In this document: one piece after another, positions 35,143 to 43,227 of the stretch
Layout of the letters: every line of letters starts with the position of its first letter
Position numbering within the stretch: the first letter of the stretch is position 1
Source of the DNA: Planctomycetaceae bacterium
GTDB taxonomy: Bacteria; Planctomycetota; Planctomycetia; Planctomycetales; Planctomycetaceae
NCBI GenBank assembly: GCA_020426505.1
Contig: JAGQPX010000077.1
Coordinates: forward strand, 1-55,415
Direction: 5' to 3'
Length of the DNA stretch: 55,415 bases
The notes under the pieces: generated by a model
Databases searched by the model: none
The model's input: only the letters and a program-made list of their open reading frames with translations
Told to the model about the DNA's origin: nothing
Translations under genes and position numbers: made by a program

Positions 35143-38100
35143 ATGACTCGTTTTCTATCTGTAACCTTCTCGATGGCGATCTGTTGTGCGACGACCTTCG
35201 CTGACGGCCAACTGGAACGCATCCCGTACAACAATCCGGGTCTCGTTGTCGACTTGGGCGTCGGCCTCTGGGCGTGGCCGCTGCCGATGGACTACGACCG
35301 CGACGGCGATATGGACCTGATCGTTGCCTGCCCGGACGTTCCCTACAACGGCATCTACTTCTTCGAGAACCCTGGCTCGTCCGGCGATGCTCAACCCGTC
35401 TTCAAACCCGCAGTGCGATTGGGTGATGCCGTCCGCAACCTGCAGGTCTCCTATGTCGACGACGAAGTCCGTGTGATGTCGCCGGGCGTCGAGTATCGCA
35501 ACTTCCGCGAGAGTTTACTCGACGACAAAATCGAACTCGGCCCGCCGGTGAAGATCGACCCGCAGTACGAACGCACGCGTGCCAACCAGTGGAAGTCGGT
35601 CGACTACGACGCTGACGGCGATCAGGACCTGATCGTCGGCCTCGGCGTCTGGGACGAGTACGGCTGGGACGACGCCTGGGACAAAGAAGGCAACTGGACC
35701 AACGGCCCGCTGCACGGATACGTCTACCTCGTCTCAAACAATGGAGACGACAAGTCCCCTGATTACGCTGCCCCGGTCAAACTCACGACCACCGACGGCA
35801 ACCCCATCGACGTCTACGGCATGCCCTCCCCGAACCTCGCCGACTTCGACAACGACGGAGACCTCGACCTCATCTGCGGCGAATTCCTCGATGGCTTCAC
35901 GTACTTCGAGAACACCGGGACACGAGAATCGCCGCAGTTTGCATACGGAAGGAGACTCACCGACACGTTCTACGTTCCTCGAAATGGAGAGTTGAAAGTT
36001 GGTGGAGAAGCTCCCGTCAAGATGGATCTCCAGATGATCACACCGGTCGCCGTTGATTGGGACAACGATGGCGACATCGACATTATCTGTGGCGATGAAG
36101 ACGGGCGAGTCGCATTCATCGAGCATACCGGAGAGCAGCTTTCCGGTGCCCCGCACTTCCTTCGGCCGGTTTACTTCCAACAGGAGTCTGCCGACGTCAA
36201 ATTCGGAGCGCTCGTCACGCCTGTCAGCACTGATTGGGAAGGTGATGGCGATGAGGATCTGATCTGTGGCAACACAGCCGGGTATATCGGCTTGATCGAG
36301 AATCTTGACGGAGAGGCAGTTCCCAAGTGGGGGGCGCCGCAGAGACTTCAAAAGTTTCTCCCGTACGGCGAGGGGATAGTTTACTACGAACTTCGCTACA
36401 AAGCGGGACCACAAGGATCGATCCAGGGTCCTTGTGAGGCGAAGTGGGGATACACAGCCCCGTCTGTTGCAGACTGGAATCATGACGGCATGCTTGACCT
36501 CGTGTCAAATGGAATCTGGGGAAAAGTCACCTGGCACCAGCGAACACCCGATGGCGAATTACAAATGGAAGAGGCCGTTAAGCTGTCGAGCGAACCAAGA
36601 TGGGAAAAACCAGAATGGAACTGGTGGTCTCCAGTGGAGGGCGAACTGGTGACGCAATGGCGGACGACGCCCTGTGTCATCGACTGGAACGAAGACGGCC
36701 TGAACGATCTTGTCATGCTCGATCATGAGGGGTATCTGGCGTTCTACGAGCGGACCAAGCAGGATGATGAATTGGTCCTCCAGTCACCCCAACGGATCTT
36801 CAAGATGGAAGGGCCCTGTGAGTTCGATGGCAAGCACAATCCGATGGGGGACGAGACCGACGGACTGCTGCGATTGAATGCGAAGCGTGCGGGGGGCAGT
36901 GGACGCCGCAAGTTGTGCTTTGCGGACTGGGATGGCGATGGACGAATTGATCTGCTGGTCAACAGCCTCAATGTCAATTGGCTGCGAAACGTGCGCACCG
37001 ATGACGAGGGATTCACCTGGTTCAAAGACATGGGACAACTCGACGAGCGAGTACTCGCGGGGCATACGACCTCGCCGACGGTCGTCGACTGGGACAAGAA
37101 CGGCATTCCCGATCTGCTCGTCGGCGCGGAGGACGGATTCCTGTACTACAAACAAAACCCGCGGGCAGTACTCGCCGCATCAGAGCCGCGCCCGTCAGAA
37201 AGCGGCCGCTCGCAAACGGTCCAATTGGCACAAGGTCCTGAGGCCGAATCCGGCGATGACGCTTCGGAAGATGTAGTAAAAGTCGAAGCTGATCAACCGG
37301 GAAAGAAGGGGATGCTCAGGAGTGAATTCATTTACACTGAGGCTCCTTTCCCGGAGTGTCATGCGTCGACGATTGCGGAGACGCCGTCGGGGTTAGTTGC
37401 TGCGTGGTTTGGTGGCAAGCACGAGAAGAACCCCGATGTGGGCATCTGGGTCTCGCGAAATGTCGACGGTGAGTGGACGCCTCCGGTGGAGGTTGCCAAC
37501 GGCGTGCAGCATGCCGATCTGCGTCATCCAACGTGGAATCCGGTGCTGTTCCAAATGCCGGACGGACCGCTGCTGTTGTTCTACAAGGCGGGGCCCGACC
37601 CTCGAACGTGGTGGGGCATGCTGACCGAGTCAACGGATGGCGGCGCGACCTGGTCACACCCGTGTCGCCTGCCGGAGACGATTGACGGCCCGGTCAAGAA
37701 CAAGCCCGAACTCATCGGTGATCGTCTGGTCTGTCCCTCCAGCACCGAGTACGACGGTTGGCGGGTCCACTTCGAGATTACGAAAGATGCTGGCAAGACG
37801 TGGAGGCGGATCGGGCCGATTAACGACGGCAAGGAGTTCAATGCCATTCAGCCATCGATCCTGATTCACGACCAGGACAAACTGCAGGTGCTCTGTCGAT
37901 CGCGGGAGGGAAGTATCGTCTCCAGTCGGTCGGAGGATGGCGGAGAAACGTGGGGCGAGATGGAACGGACGGTGCTTCCCAATCCCAATTCGGGGACGGA
38001 TGCGGTCACGCTGACTGATGGACGGCACATCCTGATCTACAATCACACTCAACGAAACTCAGGCAGCCCGCGTGGTCGCAACATGTTGAACGTGGCGGTG

Positions 38101-38334
38101 AGTGAGAACGGCATCGACTGGCAGGCTGCGTTCGTGCTTGAGCATACGCCCAAGGCAGAGTTCTCCTACCCGGCTGTCATTCAGACGAAAGACGGTCTCG
38201 TGCACATCACCTACACCTGGCATCGCAAACGGGTCAAGCATGTGGTCGTCGATCCGAAGAAGTTGAAACTGCAACCGATTGTCGACGGCATGTGGCCCGG
38301 TTTGCCGGACGCAGGTGCTTTGCCGAAGGAATAG
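35143..38334 (+). CDS. Exported VCBS/FG-GAP propeller fused to a sialidase-like propeller
   Basis: A 1063-residue exported protein from the ATG at 35143 with a signal peptide (MTRFLSVTFSMAICCATTFA). Residues about 30-670 hold many FG-GAP/VCBS repeats, each with a calcium-binding DxDxDG-type loop: DYDRDGDMDLIV, DFDNDGDLDLICG, DWDNDGDIDIICG. A Ser/Glu-rich linker follows. Residues about 725-1040 form a sialidase-like propeller with Asp-box motifs (STDGGATWS, SEDGGETWG) and conserved acid and arginine patches. It fits an enzyme or lectin acting on sialic-acid-like or other anionic glycans outside the cell. A second sialidase-like gene follows. Catalytic arginines were not verified by alignment. 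Confidence 0.85.
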   Translation: MTRFLSVTFSMAICCATTFADGQLERIPYNNPGLVVDLGVGLWAWPLPMDYDRDGDMDLIVACPDVPYNGIYFFENPGSSGDAQPVFKPAVRLGDAVRNLQVSYVDDEVRVMSPGVEYRNFRESLLDDKIELGPPVKIDPQYERTRANQWKSVDYDADGDQDLIVGLGVWDEYGWDDAWDKEGNWTNGPLHGYVYLVSNNGDDKSPDYAAPVKLTTTDGNPIDVYGMPSPNLADFDNDGDLDLICGEFLDGFTYFENTGTRESPQFAYGRRLTDTFYVPRNGELKVGGEAPVKMDLQMITPVAVDWDNDGDIDIICGDEDGRVAFIEHTGEQLSGAPHFLRPVYFQQESADVKFGALVTPVSTDWEGDGDEDLICGNTAGYIGLIENLDGEAVPKWGAPQRLQKFLPYGEGIVYYELRYKAGPQGSIQGPCEAKWGYTAPSVADWNHDGMLDLVSNGIWGKVTWHQRTPDGELQMEEAVKLSSEPRWEKPEWNWWSPVEGELVTQWRTTPCVIDWNEDGLNDLVMLDHEGYLAFYERTKQDDELVLQSPQRIFKMEGPCEFDGKHNPMGDETDGLLRLNAKRAGGSGRRKLCFADWDGDGRIDLLVNSLNVNWLRNVRTDDEGFTWFKDMGQLDERVLAGHTTSPTVVDWDKNGIPDLLVGAEDGFLYYKQNPRAVLAASEPRPSESGRSQTVQLAQGPEAESGDDASEDVVKVEADQPGKKGMLRSEFIYTEAPFPECHASTIAETPSGLVAAWFGGKHEKNPDVGIWVSRNVDGEWTPPVEVANGVQHADLRHPTWNPVLFQMPDGPLLLFYKAGPDPRTWWGMLTESTDGGATWSHPCRLPETIDGPVKNKPELIGDRLVCPSSTEYDGWRVHFEITKDAGKTWRRIGPINDGKEFNAIQPSILIHDQDKLQVLCRSREGSIVSSRSEDGGETWGEMERTVLPNPNSGTDAVTLTDGRHILIYNHTQRNSGSPRGRNMLNVAVSENGIDWQAAFVLEHTPKAEFSYPAVIQTKDGLVHITYTWHRKRVKHVVVDPKKLKLQPIVDGMWPGLPDAGALPKE

Positions 38335-38336
38335 AC

Positions 38337-38429
38337 CACGGATTCCACGGATGACACGGATAAGAAGCACGGGTTATGACGTGGCGATGACCGCGACAAC
38401 GATCTGTGCCCATCCGTGTGATCCGCGGT
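38337..38429. repeat. CACGGAT nonamer repeat, second locus with opposing arm
   Basis: Units CACGGATTC (38337), CACGGATGA (38346) and CACGGATAA (38355) are in exact 9-base register. An opposing arm at 38402-38429 repeats ATCCG at a similar step (ATCCGTGTG, ATCCGCGGT). The locus lies between the two sialidase genes and starts within the stop-codon region of the first. Confidence 0.8.
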
Positions 38430-38466
38430 TCATCATTCCGCAAACTCTGAACAACACGTCGGTCAA

Positions 38467-39618
38467 ATGATACGAACGCTCCTCCCTGCCCTGACCATTC
38501 TCTCACTGCAGGTCATCACCTCATCACGTCTCGCTGCCGAGTGGCCTGAGTCGGTGAGTTTGATTGACCTCAACGAGGCGACTGATCGTCAAGTCGTCGT
38601 TGATCGGGAGCCGGGGCAGTATCTGGGGCATCCGACGACAGTGCTATTGGAGGATGGGCAGACGATGCTGATCGTCTATCCGGAAGGGCATGGTCGCGGT
38701 GCGATTCGGTATCAACGCAGCACCGACGGGGGGCTGACCTGGAGTGGACTCCTCGACACCCCTCAGAGTTGGGCGACGTCGAAAGAGGTACCCACGATTC
38801 ACCGTGTCGTCGATGCGGCTGGCAGGAAGCGGCTGATCATGTGGTCCGGGCTGTATCCGGCACGGTTGGCGGTCAGCGAAGACGATGGTGAGAGTTGGAG
38901 CGAACTCAAGCCGGCGGGCGAATGGGGTGGCATCGTTGTGATGGGGTGCCTGGAACGGCTCAACACGGGCAACGGACATTACATGGCCATGTTTCACGAC
39001 GACGGTCGCTTCTTCGCTTCAGAGAGTAAGCAACAAAATCCGGTGCAGTTCACGTTGTACAAGACGCTTTCGACCGACGGTGGGTTGACGTGGTCCTTTC
39101 CGGAGGCGATCCAGTCGTCAACGGAAGTCCATCTCTGCGAGCCGGGGTTCTTTCGCTCGCCCGATGGCAAGCAAATCGCGGTGCTGCTGCGCGAGAACCG
39201 GCGGGAGAAGAACTCGCACATCATCTTCTCCGAAGATGAAGGCAAGACATGGAGTGAGCCTCGGGAAGTGCCCGACTCGCTGAGCGGCGATCGACACACC
39301 GGAAAGTACGGCCCGGATGGACGACTGTTCATCTCGTTCCGCGCTCGTTCTGCGAAGGGGCGACCGAGTCCGTTTGAAGGAGACTGGGTCGGCTGGGTCG
39401 GCACCTATGACGACCTCGTGAACGGCGATCCGGGTCAGTATTATGTCCGCCTCAAGGACAATACCAAGGGAGCCGACTGTGCCTATCCACCGGTCGAGAT
39501 TCTCCCGGACGGCACGTTCGTCACGACGACGTATGGTCACTGGGATAAGGGGGAGGAGCCGTACATCCTGAGTGTGCGGTTCACGTTGGAAGAACTGGAC
39601 CAAATGTCCGCCGAGTGA
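38467..39618 (+). CDS. Exported sialidase-like protein
   Basis: A 383-residue exported protein from the ATG at 38467. A signal segment covers about the first 24 residues (LLPALTILSLQVITSSRLAA). The body is a six-bladed sialidase-like propeller with four Asp-box type motifs: STDGGLTWSG, SEDDGESWS, STDGGLTWS and SEDEGKTWS. The arginine-containing CEPGFFRSPDG and LFISFRARSAKG segments are placed where catalytic arginines occur in sialidases. It is shorter than the fused protein upstream and shares only the propeller. Both probably act on glycans in the periplasm or outside. Confidence 0.85.
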   Translation: MIRTLLPALTILSLQVITSSRLAAEWPESVSLIDLNEATDRQVVVDREPGQYLGHPTTVLLEDGQTMLIVYPEGHGRGAIRYQRSTDGGLTWSGLLDTPQSWATSKEVPTIHRVVDAAGRKRLIMWSGLYPARLAVSEDDGESWSELKPAGEWGGIVVMGCLERLNTGNGHYMAMFHDDGRFFASESKQQNPVQFTLYKTLSTDGGLTWSFPEAIQSSTEVHLCEPGFFRSPDGKQIAVLLRENRREKNSHIIFSEDEGKTWSEPREVPDSLSGDRHTGKYGPDGRLFISFRARSAKGRPSPFEGDWVGWVGTYDDLVNGDPGQYYVRLKDNTKGADCAYPPVEILPDGTFVTTTYGHWDKGEEPYILSVRFTLEELDQMSAE

Positions 39619-39640
39619 CAACTATCACCTTTTGGTCAAC

Positions 39641-39677
39641 AAAAAAGGCTCTCGCCACATCGAGCGGACGAGAGCCT
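39641..39677 (-). terminator. Strong intrinsic terminator on the minus strand
   Basis: Read on the minus strand, AGGCTCTCG (39677-39669) pairs with CGAGAGCCT (39654-39646) over a 14-base loop, and six Ts follow (39646-39641). On the plus strand there is no T-run, so it serves transcription coming from the right. Confidence 0.85.
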
Positions 39678-39982
39678 GTTGAATGATTGAGAGTGCCGTT
39701 CAGGTCATCACTGCTGGATCGCCATCGGGTCGTACAGGCATGGCCGATTCCGGGCCAACCTCGCACCACGTTCGCTCTTATTGCGCAGGCATGAGCGGGA
39801 TGCTGAGAGCTGGGTCGCCAGACGATGCCGGGGCTCGTCGCAGCAGGTGAGCCGAACTTGCCTCGACGGCTGAGAATGAAGCCGTTCACCGAGGCAGGCC
39901 TCTCACCGAAAGTCCCACGGTGGATCTTGCATAGGCGTCCTCCCTTCACGAGGAAAAACTTGGCAAGGAAGCAACTGCTTCT
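39641..39982 (-). ncRNA. Candidate structured non-coding RNA, about 340 nt
   Basis: The region is bounded by a good promoter (39989-40016) and a strong terminator (39641-39677), both on the minus strand. Several perfect stems fold in between: GAAGCA/TGCTTC near the 5' end, CACCG/CGGTG, a long stem TGCCTCG with CGAGGCA enclosing ACGGCT/AGCCGT (about 39898-39861), GACGA/TCGTC and TGGCC/GGCCA. It contains a nine-codon frame starting GGAGG-ACGCCT-ATG (MQDPPWDFR), which could be a leader peptide. A longer open frame in this strand runs through the terminator and is not credible. It lacks the RNase P, tmRNA and SRP RNA signatures. A known class not recognised by me remains possible. Confidence 0.5.
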
Positions 39983-39988
39983 ACACAA

Positions 39989-40016
39989 ATTCTACCGTGG
40001 CACATCCGGTGTTCAA
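39989..40016 (-). promoter_or_regulatory. Promoter of the candidate RNA
   Basis: On the minus strand, TTGAAC (40016-40011) and TAGAAT (39994-39989) are separated by 16 bases, matching the consensus in four and five positions. The predicted start is near 39982, inside the gap after the rhodanese gene. Confidence 0.55.
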
Positions 40017-40059
40017 GAAGATTCTGAGTCGGTTTCAGAAACCTGAGATTTCTTGAGAA

Positions 40060-40464
40060 TTATTCCTTCGCCTTTGGGAAGCCGGCCGAGATGAGTGCAT
40101 CGTAACCGGGCTTGAGCGGACGAATGTCGTATCCATGCTCAGCAAGGATCTTACCAGCGACGAGGCATCGTCCGCCTGACTTGCAATGCACATAGATCAC
40201 TTTTTCGTCCGGCAGTTGTTTCAATTCCGACTCTTTCACGCCGTCGCGGAGCTGACTCAACGGCAGGAAGATGGCCCCTTCGACATGACCGCTGTCCCAC
40301 TCACTTTTCTCGCGCACATCGAGCAGCACCGCCTTTTCATCGTGGAGGTTCTGTTTGACTTTGGACAAAGAGTCCGTGGTGTGCTCAAGCGGCTCGGCCG
40401 CATTGAGAGCCGACGACAAGCAGGCCACGATTACGATGGCAGGACCAAGAACTGAGCGACGCAT
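40060..40464 (-). CDS. Exported rhodanese-like protein
   Basis: A 134-residue single-domain rhodanese. A signal peptide (VLGPAIVIVACLSSALNA) puts it in the periplasm. Family landmarks are LLDVREKSEWDSGHVEGA, the substrate region LPLSQLRDG, and the active-site loop VHCKSGGRC, whose first cysteine would carry the persulfide; CKSGGR is the classic CxxGxR type. It probably handles sulfane sulfur or senses redox state. The start at 40464 is ATG. The next transcription unit on this strand is the candidate RNA. Confidence 0.9.
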   Translation of the reverse strand: MRRSVLGPAIVIVACLSSALNAAEPLEHTTDSLSKVKQNLHDEKAVLLDVREKSEWDSGHVEGAIFLPLSQLRDGVKESELKQLPDEKVIYVHCKSGGRCLVAGKILAEHGYDIRPLKPGYDALISAGFPKAKE

Positions 40465-40633
40465 GTGAGGATGCCTTGTGAAAATGTGACGGCCTGAGAT
40501 TCGGATTGTTCGATCGATGTCAGTTTATCGGATGCGTCAACGCATCGACAGTTCGGGCACAACGGAGCAATCGACTCAAGCGTCGAAACCGCCGATCGCG
40601 GACCCTCGAGAGGCGATGTGCGAGTTTCAGTGC

Positions 40634-43039
40634 TCAGTGAGCGACGCGACGGACCGGCGCCTTGAACCCACCGTCGTCTTCGGTTGACTGTTCCGGCGGT
40701 CGCGGAAGCGTTTCCTGGGCCATTGTCATCGGTCGTTTGGATGTGCCCGGCTTGTTTTGCAGCGGTTGCGTTGAGATCGTCGGCAATTGGAAGTCTCCCG
40801 TGTCGATCTTGACCTCAACAGGGGGAGTGGGAGTTTCGACGGGTGGGTCGAAGTAGGGCTTGGGATGTGTCGCCGGTGGTGGCGGCGTCGGCAGCGTCTC
40901 CGGTGATACCTGCGGGGGTGTCAATAATGGTGGAGTGATGGGTGCGGGCGTTGGAGGTTCGCCGGCTTCCGGTGACTCGGTCGACCAACCGTGCATGGCG
41001 GGACCGACTTCCGGAGTGGGGATGCCGATGTTGGATTCTCCAACCGGATGAGCAAACGGCTCCGGTTCCGCGTGCAGCATGGTTGCTGTCGGGATGGTGC
41101 GGGCCCGTGCAGCGGCCTTCTCGACCGCATCGCAGCGTGCCTGATGGCTCCACGGGCCTTCCGCCAGATAGACGTTGTTGAGGTCGAGCAAAGTTCCTGA
41201 CCGGTGATGAGTCTCCATGATGGCGATGTTGTATTGAATCATTGCCTGCAGAAAGGCAATCTGCGTTTGGGTCAACTGATCATGAGCACGCAGAATTGTT
41301 GATTGAGTGACACGATCAGGTGTCGCCTGTCGTTGGGCTTCGTACGTTCGGAGCAGTTCCTCAGCTGCAAGTTTGCGATTCAGCGTATTCTGCATCGTGA
41401 GATATGCGCTATCCAGGTCACGGAAGGCGCGGGCGAGTTCGTGGCTGATCTCGATCTCCTGATCATGCAGAGCCTGGTACGCTTTCTGGAGTTGGATATG
41501 CTGGTTTCGCAACTGGGCACGGGCCGCTCGCAAACCGAGCGGCAATGAGAACTCGAAGCCCATGTTCCAACTGGTGTGATCGCCGTCTTTCAAATTGCGA
41601 TAGGCGCTTCCCAGATTGCGATTGGTGATCCCGTCTGCCGCTCCTCCGAAGAGGTCGTCGCCGAAGCCATTGACGCCGTATGATGAGACGAAGTCGAGTC
41701 GGGGGCGAATCAGGTTTTCGGCTGCCCGCATCTGTAATTCAAACTTCTTGATATTCCACTTCTGCTTTCGCAACTCGACGCGGCGTTCGAGGGCGTCGCC
41801 GAGTGTCAGGTGCCAGTCAGGAAGCAGTTCGGCCATGACCGGGTCGTCGACGGGACGAATGATGCGACCGTCGTTCGGTGGAAGTCCCATCATGCGTCGC
41901 AGCTGGGCTTCCACGTCGTACAGATTGGCACGAGCCGTCATCACGCGGCCATCAATCTGCAGAACCAGGTCCTTCGCTTCGCTCTCCTCGACGGCACTAC
42001 CGCCTGCCGCTTGAGCTTCAACGCGGGCATTCACCGATCGCCAGTTCTCCAGCGCCTCGCGTTGCAGTGTTGTCTCAGCGTCAAACTGCTGGTAGGCGAA
42101 GTAGAGCTGCCAGTATAACGTTTCGATGTCCGCGACGACATTCGTTACACCGAGTTCAAAGTCGGCAATGGTGATGTCATTGTTGATGCGGGCGATGACG
42201 ACACCCTGCTGGACGCCGCTGATACCTTCGATATTCTGAGAGATGGGACCTGCGATCCGCGTGTATTCGACACCCGCACCGGCGAGCAATGGCTGACGGA
42301 ACTGAGCCTGAACGTTGCCGGTGTAAACCGACGGGAACAACTGGTTGGTGACATTGTCCCATTCGTAGTTCCAGTTGTGAGAGAGGCCGAAGATGCCGCC
42401 CGTCGCCAGTTGCTTTTGCAGCGAAGTGCTGAAGTTCGCGGTGTCCTCCTTGAGTGTCTGACCGGGCAGGACTCCGACGTTGAAGAGATTGTTCTGAATT
42501 CGTTCGTCACGACCCCAGGTCATGGTGGTCGTGAACTGCGTGTCGAACTCAGCCAATGCTGCCTCGACACCCCGCGAGCCGAACAGGATGCCCGTCTCCT
42601 GAATGGCGATATCGAAGGTCGACGTCGCGAAGTCCGGATTGGCGAGGATGGGATTACCGGGAGAGAGGAACTGTCCGCTCGATCGGAGGATGCGGCAATT
42701 GGCGAGTGAGGTCTTGATGGCCTCTTGAAGGGTCAGGTCCCACACCTCATCCTTCTTGAGATTTCGCAACCGCCTCGGCTCCATCGCCATCATGGCAGCC
42801 GACTGAGGGGCTTCACACTCCAGGTCCGGAAATTCGATGTCGGCTGCGTAGTCCCGGTACTCTTTAATCTCGACGTCATTGATCGACTGGGGCACGCAGT
42901 GCGCTCGTGCACGTTGCCGGTTCCACAGGGGCATGTGACACCCCGAGAAGGTGACAACGACGATCAGCATCAGAGCGCACACCGGTTTCAGCGTGCGTCG
43001 AGGGCCGATTGTTCGATCTGCGGTGCCGAGTTGCGGCAT
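40634..43039 (-). CDS. TolC-family outer membrane protein
   Basis: An 801-residue outer membrane efflux protein. The N-terminus has a signal ending in a lipobox-like FSGCHM (C34), so it may be a lipoprotein, as many TolC relatives are. The body shows the two long coiled-coil halves typical of TolC (residues about 150-640, with VEAQAAGGSAVEESEAKDLV and ELARAFRDLDSAYLTMQNTL). After about residue 690 a long Pro/Thr-rich tail follows (ETLPTPPPPATHPKPY), which is unusual. It is the first gene of the export cluster and probably forms the outer membrane channel. The M50/HlyD gene ends 188 bases away. Confidence 0.88.
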   Translation of the reverse strand: MPQLGTADRTIGPRRTLKPVCALMLIVVVTFSGCHMPLWNRQRARAHCVPQSINDVEIKEYRDYAADIEFPDLECEAPQSAAMMAMEPRRLRNLKKDEVWDLTLQEAIKTSLANCRILRSSGQFLSPGNPILANPDFATSTFDIAIQETGILFGSRGVEAALAEFDTQFTTTMTWGRDERIQNNLFNVGVLPGQTLKEDTANFSTSLQKQLATGGIFGLSHNWNYEWDNVTNQLFPSVYTGNVQAQFRQPLLAGAGVEYTRIAGPISQNIEGISGVQQGVVIARINNDITIADFELGVTNVVADIETLYWQLYFAYQQFDAETTLQREALENWRSVNARVEAQAAGGSAVEESEAKDLVLQIDGRVMTARANLYDVEAQLRRMMGLPPNDGRIIRPVDDPVMAELLPDWHLTLGDALERRVELRKQKWNIKKFELQMRAAENLIRPRLDFVSSYGVNGFGDDLFGGAADGITNRNLGSAYRNLKDGDHTSWNMGFEFSLPLGLRAARAQLRNQHIQLQKAYQALHDQEIEISHELARAFRDLDSAYLTMQNTLNRKLAAEELLRTYEAQRQATPDRVTQSTILRAHDQLTQTQIAFLQAMIQYNIAIMETHHRSGTLLDLNNVYLAEGPWSHQARCDAVEKAAARARTIPTATMLHAEPEPFAHPVGESNIGIPTPEVGPAMHGWSTESPEAGEPPTPAPITPPLLTPPQVSPETLPTPPPPATHPKPYFDPPVETPTPPVEVKIDTGDFQLPTISTQPLQNKPGTSKRPMTMAQETLPRPPEQSTEDDGGFKAPVRRVAH

Positions 43040-43227
43040 CTCGCTCTCTGGGGTTACTGCGCGGATGGATGGATGAGCGTCCGTCAGGGCGCTTACCCTC
43101 TGTTCATCGGTGCATAACCGTTACAGAGTGATCGATTCCGATAATCAGAGCATCCGATACAAGCGATTCGTTCGTTAGAACCCGGAGGATCGTTAAAATC
43201 GGAAGAGTTAACCCAGATAACCCATGT

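Noticed and set aside
39641..39982. RNase P RNA, tmRNA or SRP RNA
   Set aside because: None of the conserved signatures (GAGGAAAGTCC, the tRNA-like ends of tmRNA, or the GGAAGGAAGCAG loop of SRP RNA) is present on either strand.
39581..39988. Open frame of 135 codons on the minus strand
   Set aside because: It starts with TTG at the predicted transcription start, runs through the intrinsic terminator, and its composition is not protein-like. The region is better explained as an RNA.
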